The notes: generated by a model from the letters alone, not told the origin. A stretch of DNA of 64,000 nt from Aedes albopictus (GCF_035046485.1 NC_085137.1:442002334-442066333), one strand, 5' to 3'. Shown: positions 21,701-31,646, counted from the first letter of the stretch. Made by a program: numbers and translations.

Positions 21701-23688
21701 ATTTTCTGTGGCTTTTTAGGGTTTGTCACGATGCCGAGCGGCAGATACCACACACGATCCGGGTTTGTTGTCTGAACTTCCTCAGGTGTTATTCGGTGGG
21801 CGTATCCTTTTGACTCGTACTCTGCTATCTGATCATTCACTCGTTCTTTGAGGCCAGGTTCTTTGGCCAGTCGCTTCTCCAATGACTGCATCCTGCGCAC
21901 TGCAAGTGGATAGCTGTTTGGGAACGTCGGTCGGTCATACTTCCACAGGAGCCCAGTTTCGAAGCAACCGTCAACCCTTCTTGTTGTTCTCTCCAGAATT
22001 GTGCGGGCCCGTTTATCCTCTTCCGACTCTAACGGAGTAGCCACCGCCGCCTCCTCGATGCTGAAGTACTGCCTCATCAGCTCATGCAGCTCACGGTTCA
22101 CGTGTTCCTCTGAATGCACATGCAGCCGCGTTACAGCACTACTACCGTCAACCTGTTTACCGTACACGCACCAGCCAAGCCGCGTCTTCGCCGCAACTGG
22201 TTCGTTGGCTCTACCTTCTCGCACCTTTAGGGTAGTGAGCATCTGTGCGTGTTCGATACCGATGATGATTCTCGGTACTGCCTCTGAGTAACTATGTAGC
22301 GGTAGTCCTCTTAGATGTGGATAGATCGTTTGAAGCTCGGTGTACTGGAACGATTGACCTTGTAGCTTCAACTTCTGTACCGTACGTACGTTGCTCAGCT
22401 GGTATTGACTCTTGAGTCCGGTTCCCGAGATAGCCACTGAGATTCGTTGTGAACCCTTCTCTTCCCGAGATATGTTCCCGGTCCAGGAAAGCCAGAGAGA
22501 TTCTTCGGGGCCGACGATGTCCAACTCCTGTGCTAGTCCGGCTTCCATCAACGTAGACTCACTTCCATCGTCTAGAAATGCGAAAGTTTCGACCTTTCTT
22601 CCGTTCGCTTCAAGCGTTACTGGTAGATAGCGGAACAGTGAAAATTTCGTCGCAGAATGATGATTCTGTCGCGCGACGGTTTCGCTGGGCTTCGGATGAG
22701 CAGCATCTGACTCCGTCGCTGCCCGTGAATGTAGCAACGCATTGTGACGAAATCGGCAACCATCTACTCCACACTCCTTGCTCGAACGGCACGGCCACTT
22801 GCGATGCGGAATCAAGCATGTTCGGCAAAGCCCCTTCGATCGTATCGCCTTCCACCTCCCATCCAGATCTAATGCCTTGAACTGAGGGCATCGTGCTATT
22901 TCGTGACCGTCGTCTGAACAGTAAGGGCACGATCGCTTTGCAATCTCCGGTTCTTTCGTCATCGTTGCTGCTAATTGGCCGTTATCAGCCTCCGTGTGGA
23001 CGTATAGATTCTGCTTCTCTCGTCCTGTATTGACAGACTTACCCTGTTGCATTGAAGCATCTCTGGGCATCGTAACATCTGTCGCTGTCTTCACTAACTC
23101 TGACATGAAATCACCGAACGTCGCCAGGTTGACGTCCGGGATTGAGCGTTTGTACCAAGACCACTGCATTCGCATTTGTGGTGGTAGCCTCTCCACCAGC
23201 TCGTGCACCAACATTGGATTGCGCAAGTGCTCCACCAGATCTGCAACATGCATATGGTCGACAAGATTACGTACGGCCATCCCATAGTTGATGATTGACT
23301 GCAAATTCTCAGTTTTCGGTGACGGTACATTTCGCAAATTTTGCAGCAGGGAGTGGATCAAGATTTCTGGTCGTCCATACAGCATCCGTAGTGTCTCCAT
23401 CACGTGTGGCACTGACTGTGGCAACAGCAGACGGCTCTTCACCGAATCTAGCGCATGTCCCTTCAAGCAACGTTGTAGTCTAGCCAAATTCTCCACATCT
23501 GTGAATCCACAAGCCGCCGTTGAGTTGTAAAACGAACTGGAGAACAACGGCCAGTCTTGTGGGTCACCAGCGAACGTCGGTAATTCGCGCGGCATTACTT
23601 GCCGCGCCGCCATTTGTGCGCCGGATGGCGCTTGTTGGAAAGGCACATTGAACTGCTGTGCACCGGATGGGGCGGGAAGAAATGACAC
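18595..23688 (-). CDS. BEL/Pao polyprotein: nucleocapsid-like, protease, RT, RNase H, integrase
   Basis: A 1697-codon frame with no internal stop. In order: a DUF1759-like capsid region (residues about 35-200); zinc knuckles (C254, C257, H262, C267, and a second C288-C300); a DUF1758-type aspartic protease with LDDGS near D373; reverse transcriptase with D709 and YVDD at 785-788; RNase H with D975, E1018 and D1048; an integrase zinc site (H1286, H1291, C1321, C1324) and core D1357, D1419, E1468; then a DUF5641-like tail (about 1540-1650). The catalytic residues I can place are present. The first codon of the stated range is GTG, not ATG; the frame is open up to 23730, overlapping the Gag-like frame. 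It is probably made by frameshifting or re-initiation. It acts in virus-like particles and, through integrase, in the nucleus. Confidence 0.95.
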   Translation of the reverse strand: MSFLPAPSGAQQFNVPFQQAPSGAQMAARQVMPRELPTFAGDPQDWPLFSSSFYNSTAACGFTDVENLARLQRCLKGHALDSVKSRLLLPQSVPHVMETLRMLYGRPEILIHSLLQNLRNVPSPKTENLQSIINYGMAVRNLVDHMHVADLVEHLRNPMLVHELVERLPPQMRMQWSWYKRSIPDVNLATFGDFMSELVKTATDVTMPRDASMQQGKSVNTGREKQNLYVHTEADNGQLAATMTKEPEIAKRSCPYCSDDGHEIARCPQFKALDLDGRWKAIRSKGLCRTCLIPHRKWPCRSSKECGVDGCRFRHNALLHSRAATESDAAHPKPSETVARQNHHSATKFSLFRYLPVTLEANGRKVETFAFLDDGSESTLMEAGLAQELDIVGPEESLWLSWTGNISREEKGSQRISVAISGTGLKSQYQLSNVRTVQKLKLQGQSFQYTELQTIYPHLRGLPLHSYSEAVPRIIIGIEHAQMLTTLKVREGRANEPVAAKTRLGWCVYGKQVDGSSAVTRLHVHSEEHVNRELHELMRQYFSIEEAAVATPLESEEDKRARTILERTTRRVDGCFETGLLWKYDRPTFPNSYPLAVRRMQSLEKRLAKEPGLKERVNDQIAEYESKGYAHRITPEEVQTTNPDRVWYLPLGIVTNPKKPQKIRLIWDAAARVNGVSFNDMLIKGPDMLTSLFTVLLRFRQRSVAVCGDIREMFHQVRIIPQDKQSQRFLYRDHPDQPPQVFVMDVATFGATCSPCSAQFVKNTNAQNFASQFPRAAEAIINAHYVDDYLDSVDTIDEAVELVKDVKFVHAQGGFDIRNFSSNSAEVLQRLGETENVKEKSMILDKFPDMERVLGMVWKPTVDVFTFDTTMKDDLTTLLVGGDTPTKRQVLRLVMSLFDPYGFIAHFIIHGKILMQHIWRSGTDWDEKIVDELHDLWNDWTRLLKQLGEVEVPRCFFGAANSKLHSGIQLHVFVDASELAYACVAYLRIVHDREVRCVLVAAKTKVAPLKPLSIPRLELQASLIGSWLLNNICTALDLPIDKRFVWTDSRTSLSWVRSDSRRYHPYVGFRVGEILNSTTVDEWHYVPSKQNVADDATKWGVGPSFSASSRWYTGPDYLFLPETEWPEQPVKQWTTDEELRTRFQHHREMPQPLIDLSRFSNWNRLLRTTAYLLRAVKLFRTRGKSGPLTSEELLQAENLLWRQVQYETFPDEYCVLEFNKANPEKKQKRIEKSSPLFEQSPFMDDVGVIRMNSRVSAAPTVSFRMKYPIILPREHTLTALLVESYHRRFKHQNGETVFNEIRQQFRIPKLRPLIQRVARSCQTCRLRKSTPRPPIMAPLPKVRLTPHIRAFSHTGVDYFGPILVKQGRSLMKRWVALFTCLTTRAVHLEIVYSLSTQSCVMAIRRFVARRGFPSDLYSDNGTCFRGASNLLTEQMEAIHEHCAVTFTNARTSWHFNPPSAPHMGGCWERMVRSVKAAMGAISEHPRHPSDEVLETVVLEAEAIVNSRPLTYVPLDNENQEALTPNHFLLYGSSGMVQPRTSLVADGATLRDSWKLAQFLADLFWKRWVREYLPTLTRRTKWFEPAKPMEPGDLVVIVEENKRNGWLRGRVVEVIRGKDGQARSAVIRTADGILKRPMVKLALLEVRDDQEQGTPELHGRGNVKNQQSSNTDSRGVNSERSPAGTRHRDSRQKSTPEQ
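18707..18719 (-). promoter_or_regulatory. Polypurine tract of the BEL element
   Basis: The minus strand reads CGGGAGGGGGAA immediately before the 3' LTR start (TGTTAAAA). This is the expected position and composition of the plus-strand DNA primer used in reverse transcription. Confidence 0.85.
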
Positions 23689-23708
23689 ATTCGGCTGCTG
23701 CCCACTAG

Positions 23709-23730
23709 TTATGACGCAGATTGAACCGGC
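23709..23730 (-). other. Gag/Pol frame junction of the BEL element
   Basis: The Gag-like frame stops with TAA at 23711-23709. The polyprotein frame is open only back to 23730, where TGA (23733-23731) closes it. The two overlap by about 20 bases, and polyprotein is -1 relative to Gag. A proline/serine/glycine/glutamine repeat (PSG-x-QQ) runs through both sides of the junction, which suggests the two were one continuous reading unit. No classical X-XXY-YYZ slippery heptamer is obvious. Confidence 0.65.
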
Positions 23731-25037
23731 TCATTCTGCTGCTGCACGCCGGATGGCACGGGGTACCGTGATCTACTGACCTGATGCACATCCGAATTGC
23801 TCACGTTTGCTGCTGTAACCACGGGATTGGAGCTGCCATCCATTCGTTGACCAAACTGTGCTTGTGCGTACAACCCTGTTGAACGCGCTGGTACTACTGG
23901 GAAAGTCTGAAGTTCGTTCCACTGACCTGGGCAAGGCACTCCCGACTTCAACAAGGAACTCGTTGTCACTACACTTGGCGTAAGCCCGAACGATTGGGCT
24001 GGCACTGACACAAACGGTGAACTGGATGGATTGACTGATACTGTCTGCCCGGTTGACGTACTTTCATACCCAGAAGCATATGTGAATTTTGACCCAGTAG
24101 CATATATGTGAGGATATTGATTAGCGGGGTTCCCAACCGAAAGGGGAATCGCTTGTGAAGTAGCATAACTCCCGAGAGGTGCATTTGTTGTATCGACATT
24201 TGTCACGCTCGGTTTGTTTTCAGGGATCGTCGGAAGGACGGACGATGAAAAGACATTAATCCCCGGGTAGTACCCACCCCACTTTGCATTTGAAGCACTG
24301 GTGGTTATTTCAGAGGGCACAACCATTGGAGGGACTGGTGTGTTAGAGAGAATTAATGGTGTACTTAAGGTTTTTTGCGGTGTTGACGTTGATTTGGGAG
24401 CGATGGTACTCCCCTCTGCATCTTGGCTGAGAAGGACGTCGACACCGGACTTCCGTGGTGGCATAATGGGAAGTGCTGATATCTTCGATGTAGCGGATAG
24501 TTCGGCTGTAGGTCCAGACATCTGTGGCTGCTCAGTTACCGGCACCAAACCACCACTATTAGATCCGAGCCATTCCTGTACCCTTCTTCGACTCGCGTTG
24601 CTGCTGATTCCGCTTCTGATGCTACCATTTCCGTCCTCCAATGACTTCAACAGGTCATGTTTCTGCTTCAGCAGCTTGGCATCTTCCTCCGCTCTCTTCT
24701 TTTGCATTTCCGCTTCCTTTTTGAGGAATTCGTCCTCTCGTTCCCGATTCCTCTTGATCAGGGCCTGTTCTTCCTCAAGTAGCTGTAGGGCCAACTCTGC
24801 CCGCTGGGCCGAGATGCTGCTTGTCGTCCTGCCGGTCTTCCGGCTACGATGGCTGGTTCGTTCCGTCGCCTCATCATGTAGGCATCGTTCGCAGCGCCAG
24901 CTTTTGTCAGGATCTGCGGTGTCGGTCGTAACACCAGCACATTTCATGTGGAGCCAGATGTCGCACATATCGCAACCGATCATCTGTTCCACCGTGCCAC
25001 TGGTGTGGCATTTTTCGCAAGTGCGAACGGAATTCAT
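23709..25037 (-). CDS. Gag-like protein with N-terminal PHD finger and coiled coil
   Basis: 442 codons starting at ATG 25037, about 85 bases after the 5' LTR. Residues 7-52 form a PHD zinc finger: C7, C10, C22, C25, H30, C33, C49, C52 (Cys4-His-Cys3) with the usual Trp two residues before C49. PHD fingers bind histone H3 tails, often methylated Lys4. Residues about 85-150 are a highly charged heptad-like stretch (EEEQALIKRNRERE), a probable coiled coil for Gag assembly. The remaining 290 residues are Ser/Thr/Pro/Gln-rich and low in complexity. There is no zinc knuckle here; those lie in the polyprotein. Histone binding by this protein is inference. Confidence 0.9.
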   Translation of the reverse strand: MNSVRTCEKCHTSGTVEQMIGCDMCDIWLHMKCAGVTTDTADPDKSWRCERCLHDEATERTSHRSRKTGRTTSSISAQRAELALQLLEEEQALIKRNREREDEFLKKEAEMQKKRAEEDAKLLKQKHDLLKSLEDGNGSIRSGISSNASRRRVQEWLGSNSGGLVPVTEQPQMSGPTAELSATSKISALPIMPPRKSGVDVLLSQDAEGSTIAPKSTSTPQKTLSTPLILSNTPVPPMVVPSEITTSASNAKWGGYYPGINVFSSSVLPTIPENKPSVTNVDTTNAPLGSYATSQAIPLSVGNPANQYPHIYATGSKFTYASGYESTSTGQTVSVNPSSSPFVSVPAQSFGLTPSVVTTSSLLKSGVPCPGQWNELQTFPVVPARSTGLYAQAQFGQRMDGSSNPVVTAANVSNSDVHQVSRSRYPVPSGVQQQNEPVQSAS

Positions 25038-25122
25038 TCTGCTGCTTACTTAGCAGCACTTCTAACTGCTTACTTGGCTGCTTACTGCGCAGCAACAGAT
25101 TTACTCAATGAATCTTTGAGTT

Positions 25123-25871
25123 TGTTGTGGATCGGAGGGTTTCAGGGCAGGTAAAACACTTCCTTTAGCAGTTCTTTACAGACGCAGCTCAAAGCTGTAA
25201 TTTATTTAATGTTTCATTAGTTTAAGTTCAAGTTTTAGTTACATTTTATCGCAAACTTACATTCAGTGGCCTTCTGCCTAATTTAGGAAACCTCGATTCT
25301 CAACAATCAGCTTGTTCACCTTAACCTATCGAATGCATGTTTTAGTATTTAAGAACAAATTCAAGTGTACATATAGTTTTAAGTTTCAAGAACTAGGATC
25401 TTCAAATTAGGATAGTTTTAAGGTACTAGTTATTTAATTTAGGTTATCAAATTTTAGCATATAGTTAACTCACGGTTCAGAATAAACGTGTTACTAAGCA
25501 TCGGTAATGCGTTGTCTACCCTGCCAGAATTCTTCTCCGTCCGGCTTCGTTGGCAAATTACAGCTGCTGGAAGAAGGTCTGCAGATCAATATTTGACCTT
25601 AGTCAGGCCAATAAGGCAGCTTACCGTACAAAGAACTCCTGTTCCAACGTCTCTGGTTTTAATCGAACCACCAGGGAGGAGCTATTTGGGTAGACTTTTA
25701 CGGCCAAATCACACGGTCATGCAGCAAACAACCTCAACCTCCTTTGTTGTCGCTTTGCTTTACTGTTCTGGCGTTGACTTTTGTCTGCTGTCGCGATGAC
25801 GGGTACCGGCAGGGGAGCGCTCGGAATTCACTCCACGACTATCAGTGTTGGAAGATTGCTGGTTTTTAACA
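25123..25871 (-). repeat. 5' LTR of the BEL element
   Basis: 749 bp, carrying the promoter for the element's RNA. It abuts the right target duplication TCCTC (25872-25876). The leader between it and the Gag start (25038-25122) contains short AGCAG/CTTACT repeats and no recognisable tRNA primer-binding site. Confidence 0.95.
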
Positions 25872-25876
25872 TCCTC

Positions 25877-26550
25877 CAAGAATTCCTGTCAGCCAAAAAT
25901 TTGAAAGAAATCCTGCATACATTTCTACAGAAATTATCAACTAAATTTTTGTATAGAATGCACCGAAAATTTCCCCATTAATTTGTTCAGAGAATTATCA
26001 AAAATTTCTAGAAATTTCTCCTGGGACTCCACTAAAAACCTTCCATAAGATTCCTCAACAATTTATATTTTATTCTTTCGGAAAATCTTGCACAGATTTC
26101 TTCAGTAATTCCTATAGCAGTTTCTTCAGGAAATGAGAAATCAAAATTTCCTCAGAAATGTCTCCAAATTTTCCTTTACATTTATATTTGGGATTCATTA
26201 AGAATGCACTTCAGGGACTCATAATGAACTTCTCCCGTAGTTTGTTTCATAAATCTTCCAAGAATTGTTTTAGAAAATAATCCATGCATTACTTTTATGC
26301 ATAGTTTATGGATTTCTTCAACAAATTTTCCAGGGATCATACCGGAAAATCATCCAGCAGTTTTATAAGAAATTCATCCAGGTTCTTCTTAGAACATTCT
26401 ATTGGATTTAAAAAAAAATATTTCTCATGTTTTTTTCTTGGATTCAGAATCCTTCAGAAGTTTGTATTGTTTCACAAATTTATTACATATTTACTCTTCG
26501 AAACTATTCCACAGATGCTATCAGGAATTTATTATGAAATTTCTCCCAAC
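25877..26550 (+). repeat. 12-bp repeat array between the BEL element and the Tc1-like element
   Basis: A continuation of the array at 16690-17957 in the same polarity. Parts of it (about 25960-26230) resemble 28940-29210 over a longer range, so the array also contains larger duplications. Confidence 0.75.
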
Positions 26551-26555
26551 ATATA

Positions 26556-27118
26556 CAGTGTCGGACAAAACAATAAGACCGCCGGTCCTATTTAATACAA
26601 AATGGCCAAGTTTGACGAGATGGTACTCGGTTTCTAGTGAACAAATTTCGCTGAAAATTTTGCAGCCGACATGGATTTACGGGAATATTGATTTGTACTC
26701 AATCCATTGAGTGCTGTTCATTACTCGCAAAGTTACAGATATACGGTGCGACAAAACAATAACACCCGATTTTTATGGTGGTTATTTGTGGTCAATTCAA
26801 TGAAAAGGTCCATAATTTTAAATGGCATCTTTAATTTTAGTACCAGTATATCAATCATCAAGCATCAGATACTCTGATATATCCTTTGATAATAGCAATC
26901 TGAAAGTGGTCCTATTATTTTGTCGTTTCGTATATCTGTAACTTTTGGTGTAGTGAACAGAACTCAATCAATTAAACATAAATCAATATTCACATAACTC
27001 CATGGCGACTGTCAACATTTCAGCCAAATCAGTTCGCTAGAAACCAAGCTTCACATCTTCAAACTTGGCCATTTTGTATGAAAAATGGCAGGTGGTCTTA
27101 TTGTTTTGTCCGATACTG
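26556..27118. mobile_element. Palindromic Tc1/mariner-type element, 563 bp
   Basis: The ends read CAGTGTCGGACAAAACAATA and, from the other side, CAGTATCGGACAAAACAATA, bordered by TA on both sides (26554-26555, 27119-27120). The inverted similarity runs about 200 bp into each arm, so most of the element is a foldback. There is a second CGACAAAACAATA-like motif at the inner edge of each arm. No transposase frame. It sits inside the 12-bp array. Confidence 0.88.
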
Positions 27119-27120
27119 TA

Positions 27121-30100
27121 TTTTATTAAATTTCTATTTCTATTCTTGATTTTACATGGAATAATAACAGAGGCTTCACCGTTTGTTCATGTAAATATTA
27201 ATCCAGCGATTCGTTCTGAAATACGTTTAGCTCAAAAATACCATTGGCAAACACTTCAGGAATTTGTTAAAAGTATTTTACCAGGAATCATAGAGAAATT
27301 CTTAAACAAAATTCATGCTAGATTTTTTTTTCAAAAAAATATTGAGACACTGCTGGAAGAATCACGGGAGGAATTTTTAAATGTTTGAATCTATGCAATA
27401 AACTTCTCAACAAAGCCATGGGAAGTACCCGTACAGGAATTTCTGTCGAAATATCGGAATTCCAAAATGGTATAAACTTTTTCTTGTAAGTGAAATCAAA
27501 AAAAAAAAAAAAAAAAAATAAAGAAAAAAAACTTGAATAGAGTTAACTTCAAACCATATTTCCACACTTAGAAAAAGTAAATAAATAAATGTTTTTTTTT
27601 AAATTTATTTATTCAATTGTCTTTCCGAAATATGGTAAAGCTTTTTGAAATAAAGCTCCTTTCAAATTATTTTATATTTTTTTGCGTTTTTATACTTGCA
27701 AGAAAATAGCATATACATTCATAATTATTCTCAGGAATTCCGGAATTGAGGTATTATTCTAGAGGATATCTTCGGATATTTCCACAGAAATATCTGAAAA
27801 AGACACAAAATCTTGCATAGATTTCTTTTAGAATTTCTCGATGCATAATTTTTCAGAAATTCCTTTACGGATGCTATTGAAACGAATTCCTATTTTTTTT
27901 TTTTGAGAATTTCCTCCAGGAATTCCTTTTAAGATTTCTCTAGAAATAACTTAGGAAATTTTTCTAGAAATTTCTCCATTAATTTTGCAAGAAATTGTAT
28001 TAGAAAATATTGCATGGATTTTTTCAGGAATTCTTCTAGAGGAAGTTTTATCCAGAGATTCCTTTGGAATATCATCCAAAGATTATTCAATTCTTTTTAC
28101 AAACCGTCGTTAATGCATTTAGAAATTCTTGCAGTAATTCATTTGGAAATTTTCTTCAAGGATTGCTTTAGTAATTCTTCCAGAGGTGTCACTTTTTTAA
28201 AAATAAATCATTCATATTTCCTCAGTAATTTTTCCATGGATTTTTTCAGATAATCTTTCAGGAATTACATACCTAAAAAATCTGTCCAAAAAGTCTTTAG
28301 AATAATTCTCCACGAATTCTTCAAAAAAAAAAACCAGGTGTTTTCTAAGAAATAATTTCAGAAACCGCTTCAGATATACTTCTTTGAAATCCTGCAAAAA
28401 ATCTTCCGGAGATTTATTTAAAGATATTTCATAGATTCCACTTTTTTCTGTTAGATATTGTAACAGAAATTCCTGACGAAAATATTTCAAGGATTCCTTA
28501 CAAAATTCCATTCCAAGAATCTCCTCAGAGATTTTTCCGGAAAATCTTCTATAGATTACTTAAAAAAATGCAGGGATTCGACAAAAAAATCTTTCAGAAA
28601 CTTCTTTAAAAATATTACTTAGAAATTCTTAGATGTTCTTTCGGCGATTTATTTTTAATTATTTCACAGATTCTTCCAAAAAATGCACAAATTTTCTTCT
28701 AAAAATCTTTCTTAGTGTTTACCAGGGATTCTGGACAAAATTTTTCTGGGATTTTTCTCATAATATCTAGGAATACCATAAGTTATTCATCTTTAAGAAG
28801 TTTCTTTAGGGTTATTTAGAAAATTTCCCTCAGCTTCCGAAATTGTAGTGAAATTTATTCAGAATATTCTGTAGGGATTGCTTCTAGAAAAAATATTCAA
28901 CGAATTCATTCAAATATTTCTAAAGAAATTATTAAATATTTTTTTGCATGGAATGCTTCAAAAGCTTCTCAATCAATTTGTACAGAAAATTATCCAGAGT
29001 TTCTAGTAATTTCCCCTGAAATTTCTCCAAGGATCTTGTAGGAAACCTTTCATGAACATGCTCAGGAATTCCTTCCCATGATCTTTCGGAAAATCTTTCA
29101 CCTAAGTTCCTATAGCGGTTTCTTAGGAAAACAATAAATTAAAAATTTCTGCAGAAATGTGAGAATTTTCCTCTACATTTTGATCTGGAGTTCCCTTAAA
29201 AAAATCTCCCGAAGTGTTTTTTTTTCATGAATTCTTCCTTCATTGATTGCATTTTTTTCCATAATTGGTTCATGGATTTCTTCAAAAATTTCTCCCGGAA
29301 TTATGTCAGGAAATTCACCAGTGGTTTTTTCAGAAATACTTCCATTTTTTACATTCCCGCACACATGCTTTAAACTTTTTCAAATATTTCTCCAAAAACT
29401 CCTTAAAAAATCTTCCGTGGTCTCTTTTGTAAATTCTTTCAATGTTTTTTTTTTCAGAATATCTTCTACGCATTCCTTTAAAAACTCCTTCAGAAATTTC
29501 TTAACAAATTTTTCTCTAGGGATTCTTCTAAAAGGTCTTCCAAGTTTTCGTTCTTGAGAAATTCTTCCAAAGAATCCCTCAGTAATTCGTACTCTTTCAC
29601 GATTTCCCTCCATGTTTACACTTAAGAATTTCGCCACGGATGCTTCCAAGGTTTTATTTCGAGCATACCATTTGTTTTTAGAATGCCACCAGGGGTTCTT
29701 TCATGAACTATTCAAGAGATTTCTCTTGAGATATCTTGAAGGTTTCCTTAAGAAAACCTTTCAAGGATCCCTTCAAAAAGTCCTCGAGGTTTTTTTTTTA
29801 ATTTTTAGAAATACTTCTCAAAATTGCTTCAGAAATTCTCCACAGCTGCTTTAAGTTTTTTCAAATATTTCTCCAAAAACCCCTTTAAAAAATTTTCCAT
29901 GGTTTCTTTTATAAATTCCTTCAATGTGTTTTTTTTTTCAGAACATCTTCTACGCATTCCTTCAAAAAATCCTTCAGGAATTCCTTCACTAATTTTTCTC
30001 CAGGGATTCTTCTAAAGGGTCTTCCAAGTTTTCGTTCAGCGATTTCTGGAGAAATTCTTCCAAAGAATCCTTCAGTAATTCGTACTCTTTCACGATTTCC

Positions 30101-31440
30101 CTCCATGTTTACACTTTTCAATTTCGCCACGGATGCTTTCAAAGTTTTATTACGAAATTATCTCCAGTAATAAGTTTCTAGGATTTGCTACCAAAAGGTT
30201 TCTAGATTTTTCTAGTAATATTCTCAAAGAATTAGCAACTTGTGTTTCTTAATATTTCTCCAGTGATTCCTTCTGAAATTCGTCCAGTATTTGGTTTCAA
30301 AATGCCACCAAGGATTTTTTCATGAATTATTCAAGAGATTTCTCCTAAGATATCTTGAAGGTTTCCTCTAGAAAACCTTCCAAGGATCCCTTTAGAAAGT
30401 CCTCGATGTTTTTTTTTTAAATCTTGCAGTGCGTTCTTCGATATTTTTTTCGAAGTGGTTTTCAGGAATAATCTTACGGATTGCTTTAGAAATTTGCCTA
30501 AAGATTTCTCTAGAAAATTATCAAATTATATAATTATTATTTTTTCTATATTATTGTTTTATATTCTTTAAAAAAACCTTAGAAATTTCTTCCAGAGGCC
30601 ATTCAAAGTTTTTGTTTAAAAAAATCTTTCAAAAAAAAAAAAAATAATGGGTTGCTCTAGATAACAGTCTAGGAATTGCTTCAGAAATCTCTCCAGGGAT
30701 TCATCCGTGAACTATCCCGTGGATTCTTTCAAAAATCCTGGGATTCCTTTAGATTTTTTTCAAAAATACTTCTCAGAAATGCTTTAGAAATTCTCCCAGG
30801 GATTTCTTTTATTAATGCTCTACAGGTTCCTTCGAAAAATCCTCAAGTTTCCTCTAGAAATTCTTTCAGAAATTCCTTACAAATTCTTCCTGGGGTTTTT
30901 TCACATAATTATTTTGGGATTCCATTGGAAACCATCATTGCATTCCTTTGAAAAAGCTTTAGAGATTCTTTTAAAACACTTTATCATAATTCCTTTGGAA
31001 AACAAACCTTTTTGGGTTGCTTCCAAAATTGCACATAATTTGATGCACTTCAGAAAAAAAAAATCATTCATTTCCTCAGTAGTTCCTCTATGGGTGCTTT
31101 TTGATAGTCCTCCAGGAAATATTTCAAAAATCTCTCCAGGGACTTTTGTGGGAAATCTTCCACGGATTCCTTAAAAATCCAAGAAACTCCTTCAGAAATA
31201 CTTTTAAGAAATCTTTCGGAAATTCTTCCGGATATTTTTTCATACATAAATATTTCGTACATTTCCAAGTTTTCCTTCGGTGGTTTCTTAAGAAATTCTT
31301 CCAGAGAATCCTTCAGTTATTTGTATTCTTTCACGATTTCCCTTCATATCCACTCCTAGGCGATTTGCCACGGACGCTTTCAGGAATTTATTCGGCAATT
31401 TATCCAGGCATTATTTTTAGAAGTAGCTATGGACATGCCT
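27121..31440 (+). repeat. Long 12-bp repeat array
   Basis: About 4.3 kb of diverged TTCC(T/A)(T/C)CAGGAATT-type units at 12-bp spacing, with AT-rich interruptions (for example about 27480-27720). It yields many false frames with repeating Phe/Leu/Lys/Glu or Ser/Arg/Asn patterns on either strand; I regard none as a gene. Longer duplications lie within it. Confidence 0.8.
29376..30149 (+). repeat. Tandem duplication of about 290 bp within the 12-bp array
   Basis: 29376-29666 and 29856-30149 match over nearly their whole length, including the non-12-mer stretch TACTCTTTCACGATTTCCCT. A third, shorter copy of the end lies at about 31290-31400. A separate segment (29675-29815) recurs at 30290-30430. 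The array therefore also grew by duplication of units far longer than 12 bp. Confidence 0.8.
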
Positions 31441-31442
31441 TA

Positions 31443-31646
31443 AAAAACACGGACACGATTAATGCTTCCAAGTGAGCTATTCGCTCTTTGAAGGAAGCAC
31501 GACACTAGACAACGGACTAGCATGCAACGCCCAGTGGCACAGCCGAAAACATTTCCTGACAGCTGCGGCGGGAATCGAACCCGCGCTCCTCGGCACGATG
31601 GGGCTAAATGCTTGGTGACACTAGCCACACAGCCACGAAGCCACAC
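31443..31646 (-). mobile_element. tRNA-derived SINE, copy 2
   Basis: The minus-strand counterpart of the SINE at 7692-7905, better preserved at its head. The B box GGTTCGATTCC reads on the minus strand at about 31582-31572. It interrupts the 12-bp array, which continues from 31690. Confidence 0.78.

Larger units (their letters stand above)
17958..25871 (-). mobile_element. Complete BEL/Pao LTR retrotransposon, 7.9 kb
   Basis: An intact LTR element on the minus strand: 5' LTR 25123-25871, Gag-like ORF 23709-25037, polyprotein ORF 18595-23688, polypurine tract at 18707, 3' LTR 17958-18706. LTR ends are TGTT...AACA in plus orientation. The flanking TCCTC at 17953-17957 and 25872-25876 is a 5-bp target duplication typical of BEL/Pao. 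The LTRs are both 749 bp and differ at one position that I can find (18532 C versus 25697 T), so the insertion is very young. No stop interrupts either ORF. I could not identify a classical primer-binding site starting TGG next to the 5' LTR. Confidence 0.96.

Noticed and set aside
18806..25053. Plus-strand frames of up to 250 codons across the BEL element
   Set aside because: Antisense shadows of the long minus-strand Gag-like and polyprotein frames.
25090..25122. BEL primer-binding site
   Set aside because: The sequence after the 5' LTR begins AACTCAAAG and has no TGG-starting 18-mer that I can match to a tRNA 3' end.
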